Part shown: positions 8,371 through 15,952 of the stretch, piece by piece
Layout of the letters: every line of letters begins with the position of its first letter
How positions within the stretch are numbered: the stretch's first letter is position 1
DNA from: Paenibacillus xylanilyticus
GTDB taxonomy: Bacteria; Bacillota; Bacilli; Paenibacillales; Paenibacillaceae
Assembly (NCBI RefSeq): GCF_009664365.1
Contig: NZ_CP044310.1
Span: 4,901,001-4,965,000 of the forward strand
Reading direction: 5' to 3'
Length of the DNA: 64,000 bases
Notes under the pieces: model-generated
The model's database searches: none
What the model was told of the DNA's origin: nothing
What the model saw: the letters and a program-made list of their open reading frames with translations, nothing else
Made by a program: the position numbers and the translations under genes

Positions 8371-9870
8371 CTACTCGCCCGCATTCAACGTTACACCTTC
8401 CAGAACCACGGTCGTCACGGAATTGTCCGCCACAGGCACTTCCACTCCATTGGCATACACCGGAATATCCTCAAGCTGTTCCATATTCCGGTCCGGTGAG
8501 GTCTGGTACACCTGTGCCGTGGATGAATTTCCAATATCAAAAGCCTGCAAATCAAACGCCTTTTTCCCGGCAGACAGTTCATTGCGGATAACCAGCACCA
8601 GTCTCTGGCGCTCTGCGTCATAGGCAGCCAGCGTACGTCCATCATCGGTCGGTATAATCTGCGTACCCGGACGAATGTACTTGGTGAACTGGGCCATGCC
8701 GTAATACTGCTTGGTCATCTCATACTGCTCATCCCCGTTAAAATTGGCATGGATAAAGCCCCAGTTATTATTCGCACCTTCATCTTCAACCGCCTGCCAG
8801 TAGACCCAGGCAGAAGGCTGCATGATTTTCAGATCAAACATGATCCGCTCCGCCAGTTCCTGTACCGATGTCATATCTTCGTGATGATGAGGCTCACTGC
8901 CTCCCGTGCCATACTCGGACATCCACAATTTCTTGCCGTGCCGCTCGGCCAGGGTGCGCAGTTCCTCCATTTTGCTTCCATTATAAGAATGGGTGTTGAT
9001 CTGCGCGATCACATCCAGCGTATCCTGATCATAGATACTGAAGTTGTGCACGGTTTCATCAATACTGTTGTCGTCCGCAGCACTGATGACCGTTCCATCC
9101 AATCCCTTGCTCTTCAGCGATGCAGCCACCTTCTTGATGATCTCGGCCTGCTTGTCGTTGCTGAAGTGACTGCCTTCCTGCATGTTGCCTTTTTTCCACC
9201 AGTCCGAGGAAGGTTCATTCAAGGGATCAAGCGTCCGGAACGTAATGCCCCACTCATCCCGGTAATGCTTCACCACTTCGGTTAAATAATCGGCAAAAGC
9301 GTCATACTGATCCTCACGCAGATTATTGCCGCCGTCTACGGCACCCGTTACCGATCCGCTGATGGTCATCCAATACGGTGGTGAGTTGGAGAATGCCTCA
9401 GCGATGTTAACTCCGCGTTCCAGGGAGCCCTGCAATACCGACCGCTGCCCCGCATCCGCCTCCCAGTCCCACACGCCAGGTTCAGGCTGGAAGCCGGGAA
9501 CATCACCGCCAGGGCGAAGCGCCTTCATTTCCGGGTTTTCTTCTCCGCCGATATTGTAACGGACGATGTTCAGTCCCAGCCCTTTGTCTGCATCAAAGAC
9601 CAGATCCATAACTTCATCGACCTTCGCCTGATCCTTCCATCCCCCCAGATCGTTGGCCCACCACGCAAGCGACGTACCCCATCCTTCAAAATGGTCATAG
9701 GACTGTTCCAGCTGCAGACGTACCGGCTCACCCTCAAATGCGAGTATCTTGGATTTTTCATTGGCAAATTGATTCACGATGATTCCTCCTCCCGCCAGAA
9801 GCACAATCAGGGCTACACCGATCAGGGTATAGCTTCTTTTGCGGCTGCTGCGTTGTTTGTTATCCGCCAT
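8371..9870 (-). CDS. Glycoside hydrolase family 30 enzyme, probable endo-beta-1,6-galactanase
   Basis: This is a retaining endo-glycosidase anchored at the outer face of the membrane. The 499-residue protein has a positively charged N-terminus and a single membrane segment at about residues 14-33 (TLIGVALIVLLAGGGIIVNQ), with no lipobox. The GH30 barrel follows, starting with FEGWGTSLAWWANDLGGW. Predicted catalytic residues are Glu219 (DPLNEPSSD, acid/base) and Glu319 (WMSEYGTGG, nucleophile). A C-terminal beta domain completes the fold. The opening motif and the absence of glucosylceramidase-type features fit the GH30 subgroup of beta-1,6-galactanases, and the partner GH35 beta-galactosidase supports a galactan substrate. 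The subgroup call is inference. The gene lies 82 bases downstream of the MalG-type permease gene. Confidence 0.83.
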   Translation of the reverse strand: MADNKQRSSRKRSYTLIGVALIVLLAGGGIIVNQFANEKSKILAFEGEPVRLQLEQSYDHFEGWGTSLAWWANDLGGWKDQAKVDEVMDLVFDADKGLGLNIVRYNIGGEENPEMKALRPGGDVPGFQPEPGVWDWEADAGQRSVLQGSLERGVNIAEAFSNSPPYWMTISGSVTGAVDGGNNLREDQYDAFADYLTEVVKHYRDEWGITFRTLDPLNEPSSDWWKKGNMQEGSHFSNDKQAEIIKKVAASLKSKGLDGTVISAADDNSIDETVHNFSIYDQDTLDVIAQINTHSYNGSKMEELRTLAERHGKKLWMSEYGTGGSEPHHHEDMTSVQELAERIMFDLKIMQPSAWVYWQAVEDEGANNNWGFIHANFNGDEQYEMTKQYYGMAQFTKYIRPGTQIIPTDDGRTLAAYDAERQRLVLVIRNELSAGKKAFDLQAFDIGNSSTAQVYQTSPDRNMEQLEDIPVYANGVEVPVADNSVTTVVLEGVTLNAGE

Positions 9871-9952
9871 GGTTCACCCAATCCTCTCTCCATGCACGAA
9901 CATGACATCTACTTGTTTTCACGACAGGTTCAATCATTGTACATACCTCCCG

Positions 9953-10798
9953 TTACTTGATTCCGCTGCTGCCTCCGCTGATGTTGGCTTCATAGACATA
10001 ACGCTGTCCGAACAGATAGATCAGCACCATCGGAATGGTCAGGAACAAGGAAGCAATCATGACCAGGTTCCAGGGAGGCATCTGCCCGCCACCAACGGTT
10101 GTCAGGAGCTGAACGCCAAGCGCGAGCGGCATTTTCTCCGGATCATTGATATAGATGAGCGGCCCCATGAAGTTCCCCCAGTTATAGGAAAACGAGAAAA
10201 TGGCGATGGCCGCCAGGATGGGATACGTCAGCGGCATGATGATCTTCCAGTAGATACCCGGGTGTCCCATACCATCGATCATCGCGGCTTCATCCAGTGA
10301 CTTCGGAATGCTCATCACGAACTGCCGGATCAGGAATACGTTGAACGCCCCTGCGAAGAAGCTCGGTACAATAAGCGGATAAAATGTATTGATCCAGTCC
10401 AGATGACGGAAGATGATGAACTGGGGCACCATGGTGACCTCACCCGGAATCATCATTGTGCTCAGCAGGACGATAAACAGAAACCGACTGCCTTTGGCCT
10501 TGATGCGAGCGAAGCCATAAGAAACGATGGAAGCCGACAGGACCGAGCCCACAATGGTGAATACGGTAATAATGATTGAATTTTTCAAATAGGTGCCCAG
10601 GTTGTTGTTAGTGAAAATCGTGTAGAAGTTCGACCATTGAAACTCCAGCGGCACAAAGGTAAAGGCTGACTTCACCGTGGTTGCGTCACTCGCCAGTGCA
10701 ATCGAGATCATATACAGGAAGGGCGAAGCAAGCAGCACCCCGACCAGAATCAGAAATATGTAGGATATCGTTTTCTCCGCAGTGGATGGATTACTCAT
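9953..10798 (-). CDS. Carbohydrate ABC transporter permease, MalG/CUT1 type
   Basis: This is an inner-membrane permease of an oligosaccharide importer. It has 281 residues, about six membrane segments, and the cytoplasmic EAA loop DEAAMIDGMGHPGIYWKIIMP that docks the ATPase. The ATG at 10796-10798 (MSNPSTAEKT) follows GGAGGGAAAAGCGA. It overlaps the end of the upstream permease gene by 8 bases (ATGAGTAA), so the two permeases are translationally coupled. No ATPase gene is present in the locus. In Bacillales these importers usually share one MsmX-type ATPase encoded elsewhere. Confidence 0.93.
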   Translation of the reverse strand: MSNPSTAEKTISYIFLILVGVLLASPFLYMISIALASDATTVKSAFTFVPLEFQWSNFYTIFTNNNLGTYLKNSIIITVFTIVGSVLSASIVSYGFARIKAKGSRFLFIVLLSTMMIPGEVTMVPQFIIFRHLDWINTFYPLIVPSFFAGAFNVFLIRQFVMSIPKSLDEAAMIDGMGHPGIYWKIIMPLTYPILAAIAIFSFSYNWGNFMGPLIYINDPEKMPLALGVQLLTTVGGGQMPPWNLVMIASLFLTIPMVLIYLFGQRYVYEANISGGSSGIK

Positions 10799-11678
10799 TC
10801 GCTTTTCCCTCCTCGTAGTGCACCCATAGTGCCGATGAACGGAACACAACCAGGGTAAGTGCCATGATGATAATGAACAATACCCAGGCTATGGCTGAGG
10901 CGTAGCCCATTTTGTAGAACTGGAATGCATTCTGGAACAGGTAGGGAACGACCATCTGGCTCGCATTGTCAGGTCCGCCCGCTGTAACAATGAATACCTG
11001 TGCGAACGTCTGCAGCGCTCCGATCATCCCGGTAACCAGATTGAAGAAGATGACGGGCGTGAGCATCGGAAAGGTAATATGGAAGAAGGACTGTGTGCTC
11101 TTCGCTCCGTCAATGGCAGCAGCCTCGTACAGCTCCTGGGGAATGCCTTTCATACCCGCCAGCAGCAGTACCACGCCACCCCCAACGCCCCAGAGGGACA
11201 TGAGAATCAATGCAGGTTTGACCCAGTTCGGATCGAGCAGCCAGGCTGGACCCGGAATGCCGAAGATGGACAGAGCCTTGTTAATCAACCCTTCGGTCGG
11301 CGCCAGCAAATGAATGAAGAGCAGCGAGCTTGCTACGACTGGTACGACTGACGGCAGATAGAACAAGATGCGAAAAAAGGTAATACCCTTGATTTTTTTG
11401 TTCAGATAATAGGCGATCCAGAGAGAAATCGACATGCCAAGCGGAATGGATATCAAGGCATAGAAGAACGTATTGCCCACGGACTTCCAGAACAGCGGAT
11501 CATCGGTGAGCAGCGTTTTGTAGTTGTCGATACCGATAAATTCCGGGGTCTGGAACAGATCCCAGTTCGTGAAGCTCATATAGATGGAAAACAGGATCGG
11601 ACCCAGGGTAAGCCCCAGAAAACCGATCAGCCAAGGCGAGATGAAGAGATAAAACCATTTCCCGTCTTTTTTTCTCAC
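10791..11678 (-). CDS. Carbohydrate ABC transporter permease, MalF/CUT1 type
   Basis: This is the partner permease of the same sugar importer. It has 295 residues with about six membrane segments. It shows the SPWLIGFLGLTLGPILFSIY opening common to Bacillales sugar permeases and an EAA loop QELYEAAAIDGAKSTQSFFH. The chosen start is GTG at 11676-11678 (VRKKDGKWFY), preceded by GGGGAGGGCTTAAC. The upstream in-frame ATG lacks a ribosome binding site and would add 14 non-conserved residues. It sits between the binding-protein gene and the MalG-type gene, as is usual in CUT1 operons. Confidence 0.92.
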   Translation of the reverse strand: MRKKDGKWFYLFISPWLIGFLGLTLGPILFSIYMSFTNWDLFQTPEFIGIDNYKTLLTDDPLFWKSVGNTFFYALISIPLGMSISLWIAYYLNKKIKGITFFRILFYLPSVVPVVASSLLFIHLLAPTEGLINKALSIFGIPGPAWLLDPNWVKPALILMSLWGVGGGVVLLLAGMKGIPQELYEAAAIDGAKSTQSFFHITFPMLTPVIFFNLVTGMIGALQTFAQVFIVTAGGPDNASQMVVPYLFQNAFQFYKMGYASAIAWVLFIIIMALTLVVFRSSALWVHYEEGKANE

Positions 11679-11761
11679 GTTAAGCCCTCCCCATGACGTA
11701 GAGAGCAGATGGAGATACACACAAGTTCATGTGCTGCGCTCCATCTGTCCCCCTGTCCATG

Positions 11762-13033
11762 CTATTTGTAGAGTCGTTCCAGCCCACTCTGAATTTCGGT
11801 TACCGTATCATCCAGTGAAGCCTTATTGTTGAAGTAGACGCCAAGCTTGTCATTGATCAGTTTCATCATTTCGTTCCATTGCGGGTTGAATGGTTCTGCA
11901 TAAATGGTGGAATCGCTGAACGCAGCCATGTTGATCTTCTTGCCGCCATATTCGGCATTCAGGAATTCATCGCTGGACAGTCCCGCCTTCGTAGCTGGTG
12001 CATCCTGCCCTGCCTTGATCATCGGCATCTGTGCCTCAGGCGTCGTCAATGCTTCAATAATCTTGAATGCTTCCTCCTTGTGCTTCGATGCATTCGTGAT
12101 GGTGAAGCCGTTGAAGAACGCGTTCGTCTCCCCCCATACCGGAGAGATATCCCAGTTGATGCCTTCCACCTTGGCCAGTGAACCGATGTTCCAGAAACCG
12201 GTTGTTTCCATCGCGATCTTGCCCTGAGCGAACAGCGGGTCTGCACCGATATTCCCCATGTCGGCAATCTCCGTCGGCGTCGGTCCAGCACCGTGCGTGA
12301 AGATCAGGTCATTCATGAATTGCAGCGCATTGCGTACCGGTTCCGTGTTGAAGGTTGGCTTGCCGCTCTCGTCGAACAGCGATCCCCCGTTCTGGTAGAT
12401 CAGCTGCATCCACTGCGGCCACCAGCTTCCCGGGTAGTACCCCCATTGAACCGTCTTGCCGTTCTCCTGCACCGTCAGCTTCTTGGCTGCTTCGAGCAGG
12501 TCTTCCTGGGTCCAGTCCTTGGTTGGGTATTCCACCCCGGCCTTGTCGAACAGATCCTTGTTATAAAAGAGTACCATCGCGCCAGCACGGTCCGGCATGC
12601 CGAACTGCTTGCCATCGTATTTCATGAGGTTCGCGATGTCATCGGAGTAACGCTCTGACATGTTGACATTGTTTGCCTGGATCATCTCATCCAGCGGGAT
12701 AATCTGATTTTTGGAGGCGTACGCCTGATAGTTCTCGGCAATCATCATGATGTCGGGCGCAGTTCCCCCGGCGATCATGGTCTGTACCTTCTGGTCATAA
12801 TCCCCGGCAACCACGTTGAGCTTCACGTTGATATCGGGATATGTCTGTTTCACAATGTCGAGTCTCTCCTGGTAAATCTTCTTCTCATCCTCCGAGCCCC
12901 AGATGGTCATGCTCAGATCAACCTTGCCTCCAGCCCCGCCGGCTGAATCGCCGCCCTCTCCGCTGCTGCAAGCTGTCAGAACCACAACCATAACCAACAT
13001 CAATAACGAAATGACCTTTAAACTTCTTCTCAT
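11762..13033 (-). CDS. Sugar ABC transporter substrate-binding lipoprotein
   Basis: This is an extracellular lipid-anchored oligosaccharide-binding protein (SBP_bac_1 type). It has 423 residues with a signal peptide ending in LTAC (Cys22), followed by a Gly/Ser linker. Family segments are DLSMTIWGSEDEKKIYQERL, GGTAPDIMMIAENYQAYASK, and MVLFYNKDLFDKAGVEYPTK. The ATG at 13031-13033 (MRRSLKVISL) is chosen because GAGGGGGCG lies just upstream; the open frame 18 codons further up runs through operator DNA. It is the first gene of the sugar operon and is preceded by a consensus promoter and four tandem LacI-type operators. Confidence 0.93.
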   Translation of the reverse strand: MRRSLKVISLLMLVMVVVLTACSSGEGGDSAGGAGGKVDLSMTIWGSEDEKKIYQERLDIVKQTYPDINVKLNVVAGDYDQKVQTMIAGGTAPDIMMIAENYQAYASKNQIIPLDEMIQANNVNMSERYSDDIANLMKYDGKQFGMPDRAGAMVLFYNKDLFDKAGVEYPTKDWTQEDLLEAAKKLTVQENGKTVQWGYYPGSWWPQWMQLIYQNGGSLFDESGKPTFNTEPVRNALQFMNDLIFTHGAGPTPTEIADMGNIGADPLFAQGKIAMETTGFWNIGSLAKVEGINWDISPVWGETNAFFNGFTITNASKHKEEAFKIIEALTTPEAQMPMIKAGQDAPATKAGLSSDEFLNAEYGGKKINMAAFSDSTIYAEPFNPQWNEMMKLINDKLGVYFNNKASLDDTVTEIQSGLERLYK

Positions 13034-13072
13034 ACGGTACGCCCCCTCGAAATAATGAATGGATGACCACAC

Positions 13073-13146
13073 TGAAACCCGTTTCATGAAATGGGTTTCA
13101 TAAAGCCTGAAATTAAAACCCGTTCCACTTTATGAAAGGGGTTTCA
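13073..13146. promoter_or_regulatory. Cluster of four 14-bp LacI-type operators
   Basis: Four copies of one palindromic motif lie between the promoter and the binding-protein gene: TGAAACCCGTTTCA (13073-13086), TGAAATGGGTTTCA (13087-13100), TAAAACCCGTTCCA (13114-13127) and TGAAAGGGGTTTCA (13133-13146). The first two abut directly and together form a near-perfect longer palindrome. The motif has the symmetric TGAAA...TTTCA form used by LacI-family repressors. It differs from a CcpA cre site because the central CG is missing. A fifth copy lies at the lacI-type gene promoter (14304-14317). The sites start just after the expected transcription start, fitting repression by roadblock. Confidence 0.82.
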
Positions 13147-13157
13147 TTCACGGACTC

Positions 13158-13187
13158 ATTATATTTCACCTTTCGAGGGAATGTCAA
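13158..13187 (-). promoter_or_regulatory. SigmaA-type promoter of the sugar operon
   Basis: On the minus strand TTGACA (13182-13187) and TATAAT (13158-13163) are separated by 18 bases. Both hexamers are perfect consensus, which implies a strong promoter that needs tight repression. The operator cluster begins about 12 bases downstream of the -10 box. Confidence 0.85.
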
Positions 13188-13214
13188 CGCTTTCTTTTCC
13201 AGATGTCCGTCCCT

Positions 13215-14243
13215 TTATCGCTTGGCAGGACCGGTGCTCTGACGGATAATCAGCTCCGGCTGCAGCACGGTTTGCTTCTTCGCTTGTCCCTGATTAATCA
13301 GCTCGTGTAGCTTATCCACCGCCAGCTTGCCAAGCTGATACGTATTCTGTGACACGGTCGTCAGTTCCGGAATAACCGCACTGGCCAGCGGCGTATCATC
13401 GAATCCCACGATGGAAATATCCTGCGGAATCGACAGGCCATGTTCAATCGTTGCCTTAATCGCACCAATGGCAGTGTAATCATTCACACAGATGACTCCT
13501 GTCGGCGGATTGTCCTGCTCCAGCAGCTTGGACATCTCCCGTTTGCCGTCATCGATGGAGAAACTGCCGAGCAGCTGGCGTTCTTTCGGAATTTCGAGTC
13601 CATGCTCCCGCAGTTTTTTCTGCACAGCCTTGACCTTGACCATCGTTGTGGACAGTTCTCTCAGTCCGCCTACAAAAGCGATATCCCGATGTCCCAGTTC
13701 CAGCAAATGTTCCGCAGCGAGTACAGCTCCTGCCCCTTCATCCGTGTAAACCCGGTGGAAACCTCCTTTTGGAATATTGCCATTGACCAAAACAATCGGC
13801 ATACGTTTGCCCATATCGATCAATTCCTGAGCCATGTCGTCCGGACAATGCTGCATGTTGATTCTTCCACCGAGGAAAATAATGCCGTCTACCCGCTTTT
13901 CCCGCAAAATGGACAGATACTCGGACTCCCGGTTGTAATCCCCCGCCGTATTGCACAGAAAGAATGTGTATCCCAAGCCGCGTGCCTCATTCTCGGCGCC
14001 CCAGAATACTTCCGGGAAGAACGGATTGGTAATGTCGGGAAGGATAATGGCAATCGTGCCCGTCTCTTTCTTGATCAAGCTTCGTGCCTGCGCATTGGGC
14101 TGGAACTGGTGCTTCTCGATAATCGACATGATCTTCTCCCTCGTGCTTGCCCGCACGGGTGCCGTATCGTTAAGCACCCGGGAGACGGTCGCAACAGATA
14201 CGTTCGCTTCTTTCGCGATGTCATAAATGGTGATCGGTGTCAT
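13215..14243 (-). CDS. LacI-family transcriptional regulator
   Basis: This is a repressor that probably controls the sugar operon directly downstream. The 342-residue protein starts with a classic LacI helix-turn-helix and hinge (TIYDIAKEANVSVATVSRVL), followed by a sugar-binding-protein-like effector domain (IAIILPDITNPFFPEVFWGA; GVICVNDYTAIGAIKATIEH; ISIVGFDDTPLASAVIPELT). Its stop lies just upstream of the operon promoter, on the same strand. One copy of the 14-bp operator overlaps its own -35 box and four more follow the downstream promoter, so autoregulation and operon control are both likely. The inducer is probably a galactose-containing sugar, inferred only from the neighbours. Confidence 0.94.
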   Translation of the reverse strand: MTPITIYDIAKEANVSVATVSRVLNDTAPVRASTREKIMSIIEKHQFQPNAQARSLIKKETGTIAIILPDITNPFFPEVFWGAENEARGLGYTFFLCNTAGDYNRESEYLSILREKRVDGIIFLGGRINMQHCPDDMAQELIDMGKRMPIVLVNGNIPKGGFHRVYTDEGAGAVLAAEHLLELGHRDIAFVGGLRELSTTMVKVKAVQKKLREHGLEIPKERQLLGSFSIDDGKREMSKLLEQDNPPTGVICVNDYTAIGAIKATIEHGLSIPQDISIVGFDDTPLASAVIPELTTVSQNTYQLGKLAVDKLHELINQGQAKKQTVLQPELIIRQSTGPAKR

Positions 14244-14279
14244 AAGTGGAACCTTCCTTTGTCTCTAATTTTCCTGCTT

Positions 14280-14308
14280 ATCATACCAGATAAGGATGGG
14301 CGATGTAA
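14280..14308 (-). promoter_or_regulatory. SigmaA-type promoter of the LacI-family gene
   Basis: On the minus strand TTACAT (14303-14308) and TATGAT (14280-14285) are separated by 17 bases, about 37 bases upstream of the regulator start codon. The operator at 14304-14317 covers the -35 hexamer. Confidence 0.7.
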
Positions 14309-14317
14309 TGGGTTTCA
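14304..14317. promoter_or_regulatory. Fifth LacI-type operator, overlapping the regulator promoter
   Basis: TGTAATGGGTTTCA differs at one position from the operator TGAAATGGGTTTCA at 13087-13100. It overlaps the -35 box of the regulator promoter, a placement that would give negative autoregulation. Confidence 0.75.
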
Positions 14318-14327
14318 CTCTGATGCA

Positions 14328-15215
14328 TCAACCTCGTGTCAAAATAAACAGCTTGCTGTCGGCATTAACGACCTGCGTGCCGTTGTTCAGCTGTACAAGG
14401 GACGTATCCCAGTGGGTATGTCCGCAAAAGACAACCGTCTCCGGCCCGGCCACCAGGGCCTGCCGGATCAGCGGTTCACCCCTGAGCCCAAGCTCGGGAA
14501 TGCCCGGGCTTTGGTGCAGCAGCAAACAATCCGGATGCTGCTTCAGCAGCTTGTTCACGGATTGCAGGTAGTGCTTCTCCGGTAGCCGGTTCGGCTTGTC
14601 CGGCCTGCCAATAATGCCGCCCAGACCAGCGATGCGCAGCAGCTGTGACTGGGCGGCAGCATGCGATGCAGGGCCACCCGCTGGTGGGCCTGCGTCAATG
14701 ACGGCTGGGACATCCATATAGTGGATGCCCTCGCCGCTGTGCAGCCGATGAGCGCCTGCTTCATCGGTGAGATCATGGTTGCCGTCCACGCCGGCAACCC
14801 AGCCGAAGGCTTCCCGGAAGGCAAGCCAGACGGGAACCGGATTGCCGCTTGCTCCCCTTTTGCCGCTCCGGGCATACAGGTCTCCGCACAATAACACTCC
14901 CACACGATCCGGATCAACCTCCGGCCATTCTACTTCCAGCAGCAGCCGGACATGGGCGGGCAGCATTACACCAAGCAATACATCCATGTCGGATTCAGCC
15001 GCTGCATCGGCTGTCATCGTGTGCGTTTCTATCCGGGGCACAGGCATAATGCCCTGCAGATCCGAAGCCACAATAAGTGCATCTATACCCTCTGGCAGCC
15101 CGGAAACCGTACCATGATATATAGGCAGCTGTGCCTCTGCGACCTCTCCTCCGGGGATGGCATTCAGGTAATCATACAGTTCGATCGGCTGGTCGTTCAG
15201 GTTCAAGATTTTCAT
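14328..15215 (-). CDS. Metallophosphoesterase family protein
   Basis: This is a predicted two-metal phosphoesterase of unknown substrate. The 295-residue protein holds the calcineurin-type metal-binding motifs in order: a variant first motif near VASDLQG, VGVLLCGDLYARSGK, GVDGNHD and VVFCGHTHWD. No signal peptide or membrane segment is visible, so it should be cytoplasmic. The ATG at 15213-15215 (MKILNLNDQP) has AAGGAGGCG at good spacing. It lies upstream of the LacI-family gene on the same strand with 84 bases between them, but that gap contains the regulator's own promoter, so a role in sugar use is not implied. Confidence 0.82.
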   Translation of the reverse strand: MKILNLNDQPIELYDYLNAIPGGEVAEAQLPIYHGTVSGLPEGIDALIVASDLQGIMPVPRIETHTMTADAAAESDMDVLLGVMLPAHVRLLLEVEWPEVDPDRVGVLLCGDLYARSGKRGASGNPVPVWLAFREAFGWVAGVDGNHDLTDEAGAHRLHSGEGIHYMDVPAVIDAGPPAGGPASHAAAQSQLLRIAGLGGIIGRPDKPNRLPEKHYLQSVNKLLKQHPDCLLLHQSPGIPELGLRGEPLIRQALVAGPETVVFCGHTHWDTSLVQLNNGTQVVNADSKLFILTRG

Positions 15216-15370
15216 GCAAATTCGCCTCCTTCGCTGACAAAACATGGAGCAAATTAGTCTTCATTTTTCCATGATTTTGGCATGGATACTCCTTCTATTT
15301 TACATCACTCGCCCATATATTAGATTGTAAGCGAATTCATATGGTGATTAGAGGAGTGTGAACTTACGTT

Positions 15371-15733
15371 ATGATCATTCAGGTCAGCCCGCTGGCAGAA
15401 TCCAGACTTAACGCGATGCTGGGAGATCGGCCAGGCTATTTAAAGCTGTTTTATGACACCGATGGATGCGGATGCGATGGCACTGCGGTCCTCCTGATCG
15501 TTAACGAACCGGATAGTGATGACATTCCGATTGAATCCGGTGCGCTCCCTTTTCTCATCAACAAACAGCAGCAGATATACTTCGAGTCCAACTTGCGTCT
15601 GCAATCGGAGAACAGCTTCCCTTCGTACCGGCTGACCAGTGATTCCATGATCTACGGCAGCCATGTCAAGGTCCATGATCTTCGGGATACGGCCAACTCT
15701 TCACCCGAGCCGCTCAGTTGGTTTGTCCGCTGA
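15371..15733 (+). CDS. Iron-sulfur cluster biosynthesis family protein (YqkB-like)
   Basis: This is a small protein of the HesB/IscA-related Fe-S biosynthesis fold. It has 120 residues and begins IIQVSPLAESRLNAMLGDR. It contains DGCGCDGTAVLL in place of the usual A-type carrier cysteine pattern. The two cysteines in GCGC are the only obvious cluster ligands, as in the Bacillus YqkB subgroup. The ATG is 13 bases beyond GAGGAG, somewhat far but with no better start. It stands alone, divergent from the metallophosphoesterase gene, and ends at a strong terminator. Its molecular role is not established. Confidence 0.78.
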   Translation: MIIQVSPLAESRLNAMLGDRPGYLKLFYDTDGCGCDGTAVLLIVNEPDSDDIPIESGALPFLINKQQQIYFESNLRLQSENSFPSYRLTSDSMIYGSHVKVHDLRDTANSSPEPLSWFVR

Positions 15734-15761
15734 TTTATTTTACTACGCTTAAACACATATG

Positions 15762-15798
15762 CAAAAGCCGGCACTCCCGTTGGAGCGACCGGCTTTTG
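15762..15798 (+). terminator. Rho-independent terminator after the Fe-S family gene
   Basis: A 10-bp stem CAAAAGCCGG/CCGGCTTTTG encloses a 17-base loop and is followed by a moderately T-containing tail. It lies 29 bases after the stop codon. Confidence 0.8.
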
Positions 15799-15952
15799 TT
15801 ATGGAAGGTATGGAATATCTTTGCTTTTATCCAATTTCTCTTTATCGTAATACCTTCCTCTTCTAAGCTGCCTCTTGACCAAACTCGCTTTCAAGTCTAC
15901 ATTATCATGTAAGCTAATCAAGCCTAATCAATCTGCGAGAGGAGGAGCTCTT

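Noticed and set aside
13073-13100. CcpA cre site for catabolite repression.
   Set aside because: The central CG of the cre consensus is missing, and five matching copies near a LacI-family gene fit a dedicated operator better. Catabolite control is not excluded elsewhere.
13440-14585. A 381-codon plus-strand open frame across the LacI-family gene.
   Set aside because: It is the mirror of the regulator and metallophosphoesterase coding sequences, with atypical composition and no motifs.
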